Source: Sphingomonadales bacterium
Lineage (GTDB): Bacteria; Pseudomonadota; Alphaproteobacteria; Sphingomonadales; Sphingomonadaceae
Direction: 5' to 3'
Assembly: GCA_018971065.1 (NCBI GenBank)
Contig: JAGWVC010000010.1
Location: forward strand, 1 to 56,949
DNA length: 56,949 nucleotides
In this document: positions 42,695 to 52,502 of the stretch, piece by piece
Numbering within the stretch: the first letter of the stretch is position 1
Layout: each line of letters begins with the position of its first letter
Position numbers and translations under genes: made by a program
The notes under the pieces: model-generated
The model's input: the letters and a program-made list of their open reading frames with translations, nothing else
Databases searched by the model: none
What the model was told of the DNA's origin: nothing

Positions 42695-43738
42695 TCAACC
42701 CTCTCCCGAACCGCGCAACGCCACATCCGCCGCGCGGGCATAAAGCGTTGGTAGCCCGGCCTCATCCAGCCGCGCAAGCGGCCACCACTCCCCCGCACCC
42801 TGCGGCGCAAAACCCGGCTCCACCATCGCCACTTCCAGCGCCAGTTCCGCGTGCGTGAACACATGCCGCACGCTGCCCGCCGATTTCCACGCCCCCGGCA
42901 CCACCCCATCGCCATCGGCCCTCGCGCTCCAGCCATCATCGGGCAGCGCCCGCATCCCACCCAGCATGCCCTTGTCCGGCCGCCGCACCAGCCACACGGC
43001 ATCGCCGCACACGATCCAGAACGCCCGCCCCCGCCGCTGCGCCTTCGCCTTCTTCGCCGCCTTCACTGGATAGGCCGCTGGATCACCCCCAGCCCGGCTC
43101 ACGCACATCCCGGCCAGCGGACAAGCCAGGCACGCCGGCGCCTTCGCCGTGCAAACCGCACTGCCCAGATCCATCATCGCCTGCGCAAAATCCCCCGCGC
43201 GCACCTCGGGCGTAATCTCATCCGCCGCCGCGCGTATCGCCCCCCGCGCCCCCGGCAACGGATCACCAATCGCAAACAACCGCGCCACCACCCGCTCGAC
43301 GTTGGCATCCACCACCACCGCCCGCCGCCCGAACGCAATCGCCGCCACCGCCGCCGCCGTATAAGCCCCCAGCCCCGGCAACCCCCGCAACTCGTCCTCG
43401 CTGTCCGGAAACACCCCGCCCCGCGCCGCCACCGCCCGTGCGCAGGCAATCAGGTTCCGCGCCCGCGCATAATACCCCAGCCCCGCCCACGCCGCCAAAA
43501 TCTCGGAATCCTCGGCCGCCGCCAAATCCAACACACCGGGCCACCGCTGTGTGAATCTGCTGAAGTAGGGAATCACGGCGGCCACAGTCGTCTGTTGCAG
43601 CATTACTTCCGACAGCCAGACGCGATAGGCAAAGTTGCGATCGTTCACCGGCACCGGCGTCCCCGGCGCCATCCGCCACGGCAGCGCCCGCGCGTGGCGG
43701 TCATACCAGCCCAGCAGCGCCCCCGCGACGTCGTTCAT
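42695..43738 (-). CDS. mutY: A/G-specific adenine DNA glycosylase
   Basis: 347 residues. Helix-hairpin-helix LRGLPGLGAYTAAAV, catalytic Glu (E44 in SEVMLQQT) and Asp (D144 in VVVDAN), the 4Fe-4S cysteines (C196, C203, C206, C212) and a C-terminal NUDIX-like domain for 8-oxoG recognition. It removes A opposite 8-oxoG. Start ATG 43738; an in-frame ATG 11 codons upstream (43771) is possible. Divergent from the DUF721 gene. Confidence 0.94.
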   Translation of the reverse strand: MNDVAGALLGWYDRHARALPWRMAPGTPVPVNDRNFAYRVWLSEVMLQQTTVAAVIPYFSRFTQRWPGVLDLAAAEDSEILAAWAGLGYYARARNLIACARAVAARGGVFPDSEDELRGLPGLGAYTAAAVAAIAFGRRAVVVDANVERVVARLFAIGDPLPGARGAIRAAADEITPEVRAGDFAQAMMDLGSAVCTAKAPACLACPLAGMCVSRAGGDPAAYPVKAAKKAKAQRRGRAFWIVCGDAVWLVRRPDKGMLGGMRALPDDGWSARADGDGVVPGAWKSAGSVRHVFTHAELALEVAMVEPGFAPQGAGEWWPLARLDEAGLPTLYARAADVALRGSGEG

Positions 43739-43816
43739 CCGTTCATCCCCGGTTCGCACGCTGGCATCCATGCCGCGCCTATGGCATGGCCGCGAAACAC
43801 TTGGCAAACGGGCGCA

Positions 43817-44347
43817 ATGACCAGCGATCGCAAACCCCCTGCAAAAACCACCCCGCGCCGCTTTGAGCGTCCGCGCGGCGGCCAGGCGCGCGCCATCGCC
43901 GATCTCATGCCCGAAATCGGCCGCACCGCGTTCCGCCGCTTCGGCTTCGTCCAGTCCAGCGTCGTCACCCGCTGGCCCGAGATCGTCGGCGCCCGCCACG
44001 CCCGCGCCTGCGCCCCCGAATCGATCCGCTTCCCCCCCGGCGAAAAGTGCGACGGCATCCTGCAACTGGTCGTCACCCCCGCGCACGCCCCGCTGATCCA
44101 GCACGTCATTCCCGAGATCATCGAACGGGTGAACCGCTTCTTCGGCTATAACGCCGTCGCCCGGGTCAAGCTGCGGCAGGGCCAGGTCGCCCCGCCCCCC
44201 GCCTCGCCCGAACGAAAGGCGCCCCCTTCGCTCAAGCCGATCCCGGTCGAACTCGGCGATTCACTGCGCGACATCGGCGATGCCGAACTGCGCGCCGTGC
44301 TCGAATCGCTCGCCCGCAGCCTGACCAATCCCGTAGACAAGCCCTGA
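43817..44347 (+). CDS. dciA: DciA/DUF721-family protein
   Basis: 176 residues, N-terminal DUF721 domain (RGGQARAIADLMPEIGRTAFRRFGFVQSSVVTRWPEIVG) and a proline-rich, then acidic C-terminus. DciA replaces DnaC/DnaI as the DnaB helicase loader in many bacteria; the assignment to function is by family. Divergent from mutY and 14 bases before the first DsbA-like gene. Confidence 0.8.
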   Translation: MTSDRKPPAKTTPRRFERPRGGQARAIADLMPEIGRTAFRRFGFVQSSVVTRWPEIVGARHARACAPESIRFPPGEKCDGILQLVVTPAHAPLIQHVIPEIIERVNRFFGYNAVARVKLRQGQVAPPPASPERKAPPSLKPIPVELGDSLRDIGDAELRAVLESLARSLTNPVDKP

Positions 44348-44360
44348 TCCTGAGGTCCGC

Positions 44361-45062
44361 ATGATCCTGAAGCGCCTGCTCGCCACCCTTTCCGCGCTCG
44401 CGCTCGGCCTCGCCCCAGCGCAGGCGCAGCCCCCCCTGCACAAGCCCGCCGCGCCCAACTGGAACGCCGTGGTCACCGTCACCCCGGCTGGCACCCGCGT
44501 CGTCGGCAACCCCGACGCGAAGGTCAAACTCACCGAATACGTGTCCTACACCTGCCCGCACTGCGCCCATTTCGAGGAAGCGTCCGCCGGCCAGATCAAC
44601 CTGGCGTTCGTCGCGGGCGGCAAGGGCTCGGTCGAGGTGCGCCACGTGGTCCGCGATCCGGTGGACATGACCATCGCCCTGCTCACCAACTGCGTGCCGG
44701 CAAACCGCTTCTTCATCCTGCACGCCGCGTTCATGCGCCAGCAGGAAAAGTGGGTCGCCCGGCTGCAAGGCATGAGCGAAACCCAGCAGAAGCGCTGGAA
44801 CCAGGGCGACAACCCCGGCCGCTTCCGGGCCATCGCCTCGGACCTGCAGTTCTACGATTTCGTCGCCGGCTTCGGCCTTGGCCGCATCGCTGCCGACCGC
44901 TGTTTCGGCGATGCGAAGCTGGCCGAACGCATCGTCAAGCAGACCAGCGACGCAGGCGCCATCGGCGTCAATTCCACCCCCAGCTTCGCGCTCGACGGGG
45001 TCGTCCTCGCCGGCACGCACGACTGGTCGACGCTGGCGCCGCAAATCGCTGCCCGGATGTAG
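44361..45062 (+). CDS. Secreted DsbA-family thioredoxin-fold protein
   Basis: 233 residues. Signal peptide to about AQAQ, thioredoxin fold with CPHC (C65, C68), cis-Pro loop VNSTPSF near 208. A periplasmic disulfide oxidase or isomerase. CPHC is the DsbA dithiol motif. Paralogue of the next gene; both lie between dciA and smc in an order conserved in alphaproteobacteria. Confidence 0.9.
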   Translation: MILKRLLATLSALALGLAPAQAQPPLHKPAAPNWNAVVTVTPAGTRVVGNPDAKVKLTEYVSYTCPHCAHFEEASAGQINLAFVAGGKGSVEVRHVVRDPVDMTIALLTNCVPANRFFILHAAFMRQQEKWVARLQGMSETQQKRWNQGDNPGRFRAIASDLQFYDFVAGFGLGRIAADRCFGDAKLAERIVKQTSDAGAIGVNSTPSFALDGVVLAGTHDWSTLAPQIAARM

Positions 45063-45175
45063 GCGCGGCCCCGGCAAAATCCCCTGAAAATCGGCATCAT
45101 CCCCTTCAACGTCGCTGCCTGCCCGGCTACGATCGCGCCAGACCCGGCAAAGGCCACCCCAGCAAAGGATCTCCC

Positions 45176-45922
45176 ATGAAGGCCATCGCATCCCGCTCCG
45201 TCCTGCTCGCCGGGCTCGCGCTCACGCTCGGCCTCGCCGCCTGCAAGAAGGCCGAGGACGGCGCCGCCCCCACCAGCGGCGGCCCGGTTGCCGCAGTCGC
45301 CCCCCCCGCCGGCAAGGCGTGGACCGACATCGTCTCCGCCACGCCCGACGGCGGAATGCGCATGGGCAACCCCGCCGCGCCGATCAAGCTGGTCGAATAC
45401 GGCTCGCTGTCGTGCCCGCACTGCGCCAAGTTCTCGGCCGACAGCACCAAGGCGCTGATGGAAAAGTACGTCGGCACCGGCAAGGTCAGCTATGAATTCC
45501 GCAGCTTCGCCATTCACCCGCAGGACGTGCCGCTGACCGTGCTGGTGCGCTGCGCCCCGGCCGAGGCGTTCTTCCCGATGGTCGAGCAGGTCTATGCCAA
45601 CTTCGAACCGCTGACCGCATCGACCATGAAGGGCGCGCCGGCCTTGCAGAAGGTCGGCAACCTGCCGCCCGAACGGCGCTTCATCGCGATTGCCGACGCG
45701 CTGGGCTTCACCGAATTCTTCGCCGCGCGCGGCATCGCCACCGATCAGGCCCACGCCTGCCTTGCCGACGCCAAGGCGGCCCAGCGCGTCGCCGCCGAAT
45801 CCCAGAAAGCCGGCGATGCCGGGATCGATTCCACCCCGACGATCCTGGTCAACGGCACCAAGGTCACCGGCAACACCTGGGCCGATGTCGAACCCGTGCT
45901 TCAGCGCTCCGGCGCGCGCTAG
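45176..45922 (+). CDS. DsbA-family lipoprotein
   Basis: 248 residues. A lipobox LGLAAC (C23) follows the hydrophobic leader, so the mature protein should be lipid-anchored. Thioredoxin-fold core with CPHC (C80, C83) and cis-Pro IDSTPTI. It is about 40% similar by eye to the previous protein in layout, though this one has the anchored N-terminus. ATG 45176; longer in-frame sequence reads through the previous gene. A 26-base gap separates it from smc. Confidence 0.9.
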   Translation: MKAIASRSVLLAGLALTLGLAACKKAEDGAAPTSGGPVAAVAPPAGKAWTDIVSATPDGGMRMGNPAAPIKLVEYGSLSCPHCAKFSADSTKALMEKYVGTGKVSYEFRSFAIHPQDVPLTVLVRCAPAEAFFPMVEQVYANFEPLTASTMKGAPALQKVGNLPPERRFIAIADALGFTEFFAARGIATDQAHACLADAKAAQRVAAESQKAGDAGIDSTPTILVNGTKVTGNTWADVEPVLQRSGAR

Positions 45923-45948
45923 GTAATAGGGGGGGCGGGCCAGCGACG

Positions 45949-48900
45949 ATGCAGATCCGGCGGCTCAAGCTCTCCGGCTTCAAGAGCTTCGTCGAACCCG
46001 CCGAACTGCGCGTCGAACCGGGGTTGACCGGCGTGGTCGGCCCCAACGGCTGCGGCAAGTCGAACCTGCTCGAAGCCATCCGCTGGGTAATGGGCGAGTC
46101 CAGCGCCAAGTCGATGCGCGGCGGCGGCATGGAAGACGTGATCTTCGCCGGCACCGCCACCCGCCCCGCCCGCGCTTTCGCCGAAGTCGTCCTGCTGGCC
46201 GATGATGCGCAGGGCGAGGAACTCGAAGTCGTCCGCCGGATCGAGCGCGGCGCCGGCTCGGCCTATCGCATCAACGGCCGCGATGCCCGCGCCAAGGACG
46301 TCGCGCTGACCTTTGCCGACGCCGCCACCGGCGCGCACTCACCGGCGCTGGTCAGCCAGGGCCGCATCGCCGCGGTCATCGCCGCCCGCCCCGCCGAACG
46401 CCGCGCCATGCTGGAGGAAGCTGCGGGCATCGCCGGCCTGCACGTCCGCCGCAAGGATGCCGAGCAGAAGCTGCGCGCCGCCGAAGCCAATCTTGCCCGG
46501 CTCGACGACATCATGGCCGGGCTGGACAGCCAGATCGCCGCGCTGCGCCGCCAGGCCCGCGCCGCCGAACGCTACACGGCGCTCAGCGACCGTATCCGGC
46601 TGGCCGAGGCGCGGCTGGTGTTCGCGCGCTGGCGCGATGCCGCCGCCGCCGCCGATGCCGCCCGCGCCGAGGCCCAGTCCGCCGAGGCCCGCGTCGCCGC
46701 CGCGCAAGACGCAGCCAAGGCCACGCAAACCGCACAGGCCGCCGCCGCCGAAGCGCTGGCCGAAGCCCGCGAAACCCTGGCTGACCGCCGCGACGATGCC
46801 ACCGCGCAAGGCCACCGCATGGCCACGCTGACCAGCCAGCTCGAAGCCGCCGAACAGCGCCTGTCCGATCTAGACCGCCAGGCAAAGCGGCTGGACGAGG
46901 ACAAGGGCGAGGCCGATCGCCTGACCCGCGACGCCGCCGAGGCGCTGGCCCGCCTCGAACGCGACCTCGCGCAGACCCGCGCCGCGCTGGAAGCCGACGA
47001 CGCCGCCCGCCCGGCCACGGCGATGGCGCTGGAAAACGCCGAACGCGCGTCGCGCACCGCCGAACTGGCACTGGCGCAGGCCACCGCCGAACAGGCGGGG
47101 GTTGAGGCCGAGTGGCGCGTTGCCGAGGCCGAGCTGGCCGCCGCCGGCAACCGCCTCGCCCGCATTGACAGTGAAGCCGCCCGCCACGCCCAGACCCTTG
47201 CCACGCTGGCGGACGAATCCGACATCGCCGCCGCGCTCGCCGCCGCCACCGCCCGGCGCGATGCCGCCGCCGCCGCACTCACCGCCGCCCGCGAAACGGT
47301 GACAGCCAACGCCGCTTGCAAGGCCGAACTGCAAGCCGCGCGCGATGCCGCCGCCGCCGATCTTTCCGCTGCCAAAGCCGAGCTCACCGGCATCGAACGC
47401 GAACACACCGCGCTGCTGCGTGATCGCGAAGCCCGCGCGCGGCAGGCCAGCGCCAAACACGGCCTGCCCCAGGCGCTCGATCAGGTCCGCGCCGCCCCCG
47501 GGTACGAACGCGCGCTGGCCGCCGTCCTTGGCCGCGATGCCAAATCGCCGCTCGGCGCGCCCGCCGCGCCCGAGGACGGCCGCTTCTGGACCGGCGCCAT
47601 CGCCCCGTCGCCGGTGCCCGCCAGCCTTGCCGCCCACGTCACCGCCTGCCCGCCACAGCTAGCCGCGCGGCTGGCGCTGGTCCACGTCGCCGACGCCGAC
47701 GACGGCCGCGCTCTCGCCCCCGGCGAATGGCTGGTCACCCGCGCCGGCCACTTGCGCCGCTGGGACGGCTTCATCGCGCGCGGCGAAGGCGCCGCCGAAG
47801 CCGCCCGCCTCGAAGCCGAAAACCGTTTCGCCGCGCTCGATGCCGAACTGCCCGTCCGCCGCGCCACCGCACAGGCCGCCGAAGCCGTACAGGCCACGGT
47901 TCAGGCCGAACTCGCCGCCGCCCAGCAGGCCGCCATCACCGCCGACCGCGCCGTCGCCCAGGCCGCCGATGCCGAACGCGCCGCCCTGCGCGCGCTCGAT
48001 CAGGCCGAAGCCCAGCGCGAACGCCTCGCCGCGCGCAAGGCCGAACTCGCCGCCACCGCGCAGGACCTTGCCGAACAGCGCCGGCAGGCAGAGGCCGAAG
48101 TGTCCACCGCGCAGGCACGCAGGGCCGCGCTGCCCCCGCCCGACGCCGGCCGCGCCGCGCTGGCCACCGCGCAGGCCCGCCACGAAGCCGCGCGCACCGC
48201 GATGCAGGCCGCCGCCGCCGCGCTGGCCGCCGCTGATCAGGCCATCGCCGTCAGCCGCGAACGCGCCGCCACCCAGGCTGCCGACATGCGCGGCTGGCAG
48301 GCCCGCGCCGGCGACGCCGCCCGCCGCCTCGCCGACATGGATCGCCGCGCCGAGGAAATCGCCGAGGAACGCGCGATCATCGCCGCCAAACCGCCCAGCC
48401 TGATCCGCGAGATCGAGGCGGGCGAAGCCGTCCGCACCCGCATTGCCGCCGAACTCGCCGATGCCGAAGCCGCGCTTGCCGCCGCCACCGAAACCGCCCG
48501 CACCGCCGATAGCGCGCTGGCCAACGCGCAGGAAACGCTGGCGCAGGCCCGCGAATCCCGCGCCGGCGCCGCCGCCCGCGCCGAGAACGAGGAACAGCGC
48601 CGCATCGAGATGGGGCGCATATCGGGCGAACGCTTCCAGTGCCCACCGCCGCTGCTGCCCGAACGCTTCGCATTCGCCTCCGCCGAAGTCGCCGAGGCGT
48701 CGCGCGAATCCGCCGACATGGACCGCCTCTCGGCCGATCGCGAACGCATCGGGCCGGTCAACCTCGTCGCCGCCGACGAGTTGGCCGAGGCCGAAGCCCG
48801 CCACGGCCAGTCCCGCAGCGACCAGGCCGAACTGGTCGAGGCGATCAACCGCCTGCGCGGTTCGATCGGCAATCTCAACCGCGAAGGCCGCGAACGCCTG

Positions 48901-49374
48901 CGCGCCGCGTTCGAGGCGGTGGACGGCCATTTCCGGCGCCTGTTCACCCGCCTGTTCGAAGGCGGCCAGGCGCACCTCGCGCTGGTCGATTCGGACGATC
49001 CGCTCGAAGCCGGGCTCGAAATCTTCGCGCAACCCCCCGGCAAGCGCCTGCAATCGCTCACTCTTCTTTCCGGCGGCGAACAGGCGCTGACGGCGGTGGC
49101 GCTGATCTTCGCGCTGTTCCTCACCAACCCCGCGCCGATCTGCGTGCTCGACGAAGTCGATGCCCCGTTGGACGATGCCAACATCGAGCGGTTCTGCGAC
49201 CTGCTTGACGCGATGGTCGGCGAAACCTGCACCCGCTACCTCATCGTCACCCACAATGCCGTGACGATGAGCCGGATGCACCGCCTGTTCGGGGTTACGA
49301 TGGTCGAACGCGGCGTCTCGCGGCTCGTCAGCGTCGATCTCGGCGGCGCCGAACGCCTGCTGGCGGCGGAATAG
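45949..49374 (+). CDS. smc: Chromosome segregation ATPase SMC
   Basis: 1141 residues. N-terminal Walker A GPNGCGKSN (about 27-35), long Ala-rich coiled coils, a hinge region about residues 500-620 (LDQVRAAPGYERALAAVLG), then returning coil and a C-terminal head with LSGGEQALTAVALIFALF and Walker B ICVLDEVDAPLDDAN. It condenses and segregates the chromosome. The coil is unusually Ala/Arg-rich, which reflects high GC. ScpA/ScpB are not in the window. It ends one base before the convergent LhgO-like gene. Confidence 0.96.
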   Translation: MQIRRLKLSGFKSFVEPAELRVEPGLTGVVGPNGCGKSNLLEAIRWVMGESSAKSMRGGGMEDVIFAGTATRPARAFAEVVLLADDAQGEELEVVRRIERGAGSAYRINGRDARAKDVALTFADAATGAHSPALVSQGRIAAVIAARPAERRAMLEEAAGIAGLHVRRKDAEQKLRAAEANLARLDDIMAGLDSQIAALRRQARAAERYTALSDRIRLAEARLVFARWRDAAAAADAARAEAQSAEARVAAAQDAAKATQTAQAAAAEALAEARETLADRRDDATAQGHRMATLTSQLEAAEQRLSDLDRQAKRLDEDKGEADRLTRDAAEALARLERDLAQTRAALEADDAARPATAMALENAERASRTAELALAQATAEQAGVEAEWRVAEAELAAAGNRLARIDSEAARHAQTLATLADESDIAAALAAATARRDAAAAALTAARETVTANAACKAELQAARDAAAADLSAAKAELTGIEREHTALLRDREARARQASAKHGLPQALDQVRAAPGYERALAAVLGRDAKSPLGAPAAPEDGRFWTGAIAPSPVPASLAAHVTACPPQLAARLALVHVADADDGRALAPGEWLVTRAGHLRRWDGFIARGEGAAEAARLEAENRFAALDAELPVRRATAQAAEAVQATVQAELAAAQQAAITADRAVAQAADAERAALRALDQAEAQRERLAARKAELAATAQDLAEQRRQAEAEVSTAQARRAALPPPDAGRAALATAQARHEAARTAMQAAAAALAAADQAIAVSRERAATQAADMRGWQARAGDAARRLADMDRRAEEIAEERAIIAAKPPSLIREIEAGEAVRTRIAAELADAEAALAAATETARTADSALANAQETLAQARESRAGAAARAENEEQRRIEMGRISGERFQCPPPLLPERFAFASAEVAEASRESADMDRLSADRERIGPVNLVAADELAEAEARHGQSRSDQAELVEAINRLRGSIGNLNREGRERLRAAFEAVDGHFRRLFTRLFEGGQAHLALVDSDDPLEAGLEIFAQPPGKRLQSLTLLSGGEQALTAVALIFALFLTNPAPICVLDEVDAPLDDANIERFCDLLDAMVGETCTRYLIVTHNAVTMSRMHRLFGVTMVERGVSRLVSVDLGGAERLLAAE

Positions 49375-49375
49375 C

Positions 49376-50479
49376 TCAACCGGCGGCGGTCAGCGACGCG
49401 ACTTCTTCCGCGATCGACAGCGACGAGGTCAATCCCGGGGATTCGATCCCGAACAGATTGACCAGCCCCGGCACGCCATGAATGGCCGGTCCCTGCACCA
49501 GAAAATCGGCATCGGGCTCACCCCGGGCCGAAATCTTCGGGCGGATGCCGGTATATCCCGGCAGCAGGTCCTCCGGCTTGATCGCCGGATAATAGCGGGA
49601 GATCGCGTCGACAAACGCCTGCTTGCGACTGTCGTCGAAACTGTAGTCGATCGTGTCGATCCAGCGCACATCCGGTCCGAATTTTGCCGCACCGCCAAGA
49701 TCAAGCGTCACATGGACACCCAGCCCACCCGGCGGCGCAATCGGATAGACCAGTCGCCGGAACGGGTTCGCGCCCGCCAGCACATAATAATGTCCGATCG
49801 CGAAGTGCGGAGTCGGCACATGGCTGCCGTCCAGTCCGCCGATGCGTCGTGCCAGGGCGGGCGCATCGAGCCCGCAGGCGTTGACAAGCCAGCGCACCAA
49901 CACCTCGCTGCCATCGGCCAGCCGCACGAAAATCCGTCCGTCGGGTCGCGCCTCGGCATGGTCCAGACCGGCATTGCGCACGAAATGGCCGCCTTCGCTC
50001 TCCAGATCGTGCAGCAGTGCCTGCATGTAACCGTGGCTGTCGACAATCCCGGTCGAGGGCGAAAGCAACCCGGCCTCGGCCCGCACGGCGGGTTCAAGGT
50101 CGCGCACTTCGGCGCCCGCAAGCCATGCCAGATCATCCACGCCATTGGCCTTGCCGTGAGCGGCATAATCTTCAAGCCGGCCGACTTCGTCAGGCGTTGC
50201 CGCAACGATTACCTTGCCGATCCGCCGATGCGCGACGCCCCGCCGCTCACAGAATTCGTACAGCAGGTTCTTGCCACGCACGCAGTGCCGCGCCTTGGCC
50301 GAGCCGGCGGGATAATAGATTCCGGCATGGATCACTTCGGAATTTCGCGACGATATACCGGAGCCGAAATGCCCTTCCCGATCAACGACGATCGTCTCCA
50401 GGCCAACCAGCTGCAATGCCCGCGCCACAGCCAGCCCGACCACGCCCGCTCCGGCCACCAGGGCATCAATTTCGTACAT
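49376..50479 (-). CDS. lhgO: FAD-dependent oxidoreductase (L-2-hydroxyglutarate oxidase-like)
   Basis: 367 residues from ATG 50479. Rossmann FAD loop VAGAGVVGLAVARAL, then a SGISSRNSEVIHAGIYYP segment and C-terminal GYTGIRPKIS with a final GIESPGLTSSLSIAEEVA that binds FAD. The SRNSEVIHAGIYY stretch is characteristic of LhgO/YgaF, which oxidises L-2-hydroxyglutarate to 2-oxoglutarate at the membrane. A longer N-terminus in frame looks spurious. Convergent with smc. Confidence 0.8.
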   Translation of the reverse strand: MYEIDALVAGAGVVGLAVARALQLVGLETIVVDREGHFGSGISSRNSEVIHAGIYYPAGSAKARHCVRGKNLLYEFCERRGVAHRRIGKVIVAATPDEVGRLEDYAAHGKANGVDDLAWLAGAEVRDLEPAVRAEAGLLSPSTGIVDSHGYMQALLHDLESEGGHFVRNAGLDHAEARPDGRIFVRLADGSEVLVRWLVNACGLDAPALARRIGGLDGSHVPTPHFAIGHYYVLAGANPFRRLVYPIAPPGGLGVHVTLDLGGAAKFGPDVRWIDTIDYSFDDSRKQAFVDAISRYYPAIKPEDLLPGYTGIRPKISARGEPDADFLVQGPAIHGVPGLVNLFGIESPGLTSSLSIAEEVASLTAAG

Positions 50480-50662
50480 GTTTGCCCCGGTTGCTGGCTG
50501 TTGCTCGTCATGACGCAACGATGGGGTCCGGCTTCGCCGACACCTTGTATACGCCAGCGCCGACATAATTCGCCCGCCGGGTGCGAGCAAGCTTGTCAGT
50601 GCTTTTTCGCCTGTCTGCGAATTCCCCAACGGGGTCGGCAAGGACGGTTCCTGCCCAATGGC

Positions 50663-51580
50663 TTACCCGGCGCTGACCGCCCAGCACGCCGCCGCCATTA
50701 GCAGTCCCGCCAGCCGGTTGGAACGGAACCGCGCCAACGCCTTGTCGCCATCGTCGGGCTGTAGCGTCGCCACCTGCCAGCCCAGATGAAGCCCCACCGG
50801 CACCAGCGCCAGCAGCGCCAGCCCTGCCCCGCCGCTCAGCCACCAGAACGCCAGCGCCCACAGCGCCACCGCCGCCGCGTAGAACCCCGCCACCGCCGGG
50901 CGCACATGGCGGCCCAGCGTCAGCGCGCTCGACCCGATGCCCACCAGCGCGTCATCCTCGCGGTCCTGCAGCGCATAGATCGTGTCATAGCCGATGCACC
51001 AGCACACCGCGCCGCCATACAGCGCCGCCAATACCCCCGGCAGGTCGCCCCGCATCGCCACCCAGCCCACCGGCACGCCCCAGGTGAACACCAGACCCAG
51101 CCAGGCCTGCGGAAACGCGGTCCAGCGCTTCATGAACGGATAGAGCGCCACCAGCGCCAGCGATGCCAGCGCCACGATTTCGGCCTGCCAGCGCAGCCGC
51201 AGCAGCACCGCCAGCCCCACCAGGCACAAAGTCAGCAGCCAGACCCACGCCGCACGCTTGCCGACCCGTCCGCTCGCCACCGGTCGCGCCGCCGTCCGCG
51301 CCACCCGCCGGTCGATATCGGCATCGCAGATGTCGTTGTAGACGCAGCCCGCCCCGCGCATCGCGATCGATCCGGCCAGCAGCCACGGCAGCAGCCACCA
51401 CCCGCGCCCGTCGCCGCTGCGCGTCGGCCCGGCCAGCAGCACGCCCCAGGCACAGGGCCAGAACAACAACCACCAGCCGATCGGCCGGTCGAACCGTGCC
51501 AGCGACGCCAGATCGCGCGCGCGCGCCGGCAGCAGCGCCATCACACCCTTATGTTCGGTATCGACAACGATCGGTTCCAT
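50663..51580 (-). CDS. ubiA: 4-hydroxybenzoate polyprenyltransferase
   Basis: 305 residues, about eight helices. The first aspartate motif NDICDADID (N82-D90) and second DTIYALQDREDD identify the UbiA prenyltransferase of ubiquinone synthesis. Divergent from rsmE across 45 bases. Confidence 0.92.
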   Translation of the reverse strand: MEPIVVDTEHKGVMALLPARARDLASLARFDRPIGWWLLFWPCAWGVLLAGPTRSGDGRGWWLLPWLLAGSIAMRGAGCVYNDICDADIDRRVARTAARPVASGRVGKRAAWVWLLTLCLVGLAVLLRLRWQAEIVALASLALVALYPFMKRWTAFPQAWLGLVFTWGVPVGWVAMRGDLPGVLAALYGGAVCWCIGYDTIYALQDREDDALVGIGSSALTLGRHVRPAVAGFYAAAVALWALAFWWLSGGAGLALLALVPVGLHLGWQVATLQPDDGDKALARFRSNRLAGLLMAAACWAVSAG

Positions 51581-51625
51581 ATCGTCCGCCTAGCGCAGTC
51601 CTTGTTGCGCCGCTATGCCCGGCTT

Positions 51626-52384
51626 ATGCCCGCTACACCCGCTTGGCCGCCAAAGTCCGCCCCCCGCCTGTTCGTGCCCGGCCCGCTGGCCGAAGGCGCG
51701 TCAGTCGCGCTGGACGGCCCCCAGGCGCACTACCTGCTACGCGTCATGCGCACCGGCGAAGGCGCCGCCGTCATCCTTTGCGATGACCGGACCGGCGAAT
51801 GGCTGGCCCGCGTCACCTTCGTCGGCAAGCGCGACCTCGCCCTCACCTGCGAAACCCTGCTCCGCCCGCGCGAGGCCGTGCCCGATTTCACGCTGTACGC
51901 CGCGCTGCTGAAGAAGGACCGCTTCGACCTCGTGCTGGAAAAGGCCTGCGAGCTGGGCGTCGCGCGCATCCAGCCGGTGCTCACCCACCGCTGCGTCGCC
52001 GACAAGCTGAACCTGGAACGCGCCCGCGCCCTGCTGACCGAAGCCGCCGAACAATGCGCCCGCACCGCGCTGCCCGACCTCGCCGAACCGTTGAAGCTGG
52101 AGCAGATGCTGCGTTGTTGCCGCCTTGACCGCACCTTGTTCTTCGCAGACGAGGCCGGCGGCGCCCCTGCCGCCGCCGCCTTCGCCGCACACCCCGGCCC
52201 CGCCGCGCTGCTGACCGGCCCCGAAGGCGGCTTCGACGATGCCGAACGCGCCGCCATCCGCGCCCAGCCGCAAGCCCGCGCCATCACCCTCGGCCCGCGC
52301 ATCCTGCGCGGTGAAACGGCCACCATCGCGGCAACCGCGCTGTGGATGGGCATGTGCGGTGATTGGTCACTGCACGCCAACTGA
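51626..52384 (+). CDS. rsmE: 16S rRNA (uracil-1498-N3) methyltransferase
   Basis: 252 residues. The SPOUT knot with LLTGPEGGFDDAE and LGPRILRGETA, and the N-terminal PUA-like RLFVPGPL, fit RsmE. The ATG at 51626 is in frame; a nearby ATG at 51615 is not. In many alphaproteobacteria rsmE is followed directly by gshA; here an insertion lies between them. Confidence 0.92.
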   Translation: MPATPAWPPKSAPRLFVPGPLAEGASVALDGPQAHYLLRVMRTGEGAAVILCDDRTGEWLARVTFVGKRDLALTCETLLRPREAVPDFTLYAALLKKDRFDLVLEKACELGVARIQPVLTHRCVADKLNLERARALLTEAAEQCARTALPDLAEPLKLEQMLRCCRLDRTLFFADEAGGAPAAAAFAAHPGPAALLTGPEGGFDDAERAAIRAQPQARAITLGPRILRGETATIAATALWMGMCGDWSLHAN

Positions 52385-52502
52385 TTGGGGAAAGCCGGGG
52401 CCTCACCAAAAAACTGGATTTTACACCTTTGCGAGGGACAACCCCATACACAGTAAAAGAAGGTGGACTTGGAATATTGCAACTTCGTCCTATCTACGGA
52501 GC

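Noticed and set aside
47659..49281. 540-codon Gly-rich minus-strand frame across smc
   Set aside because: Antisense shadow of the Ala-rich coiled coil; no start context or known family.
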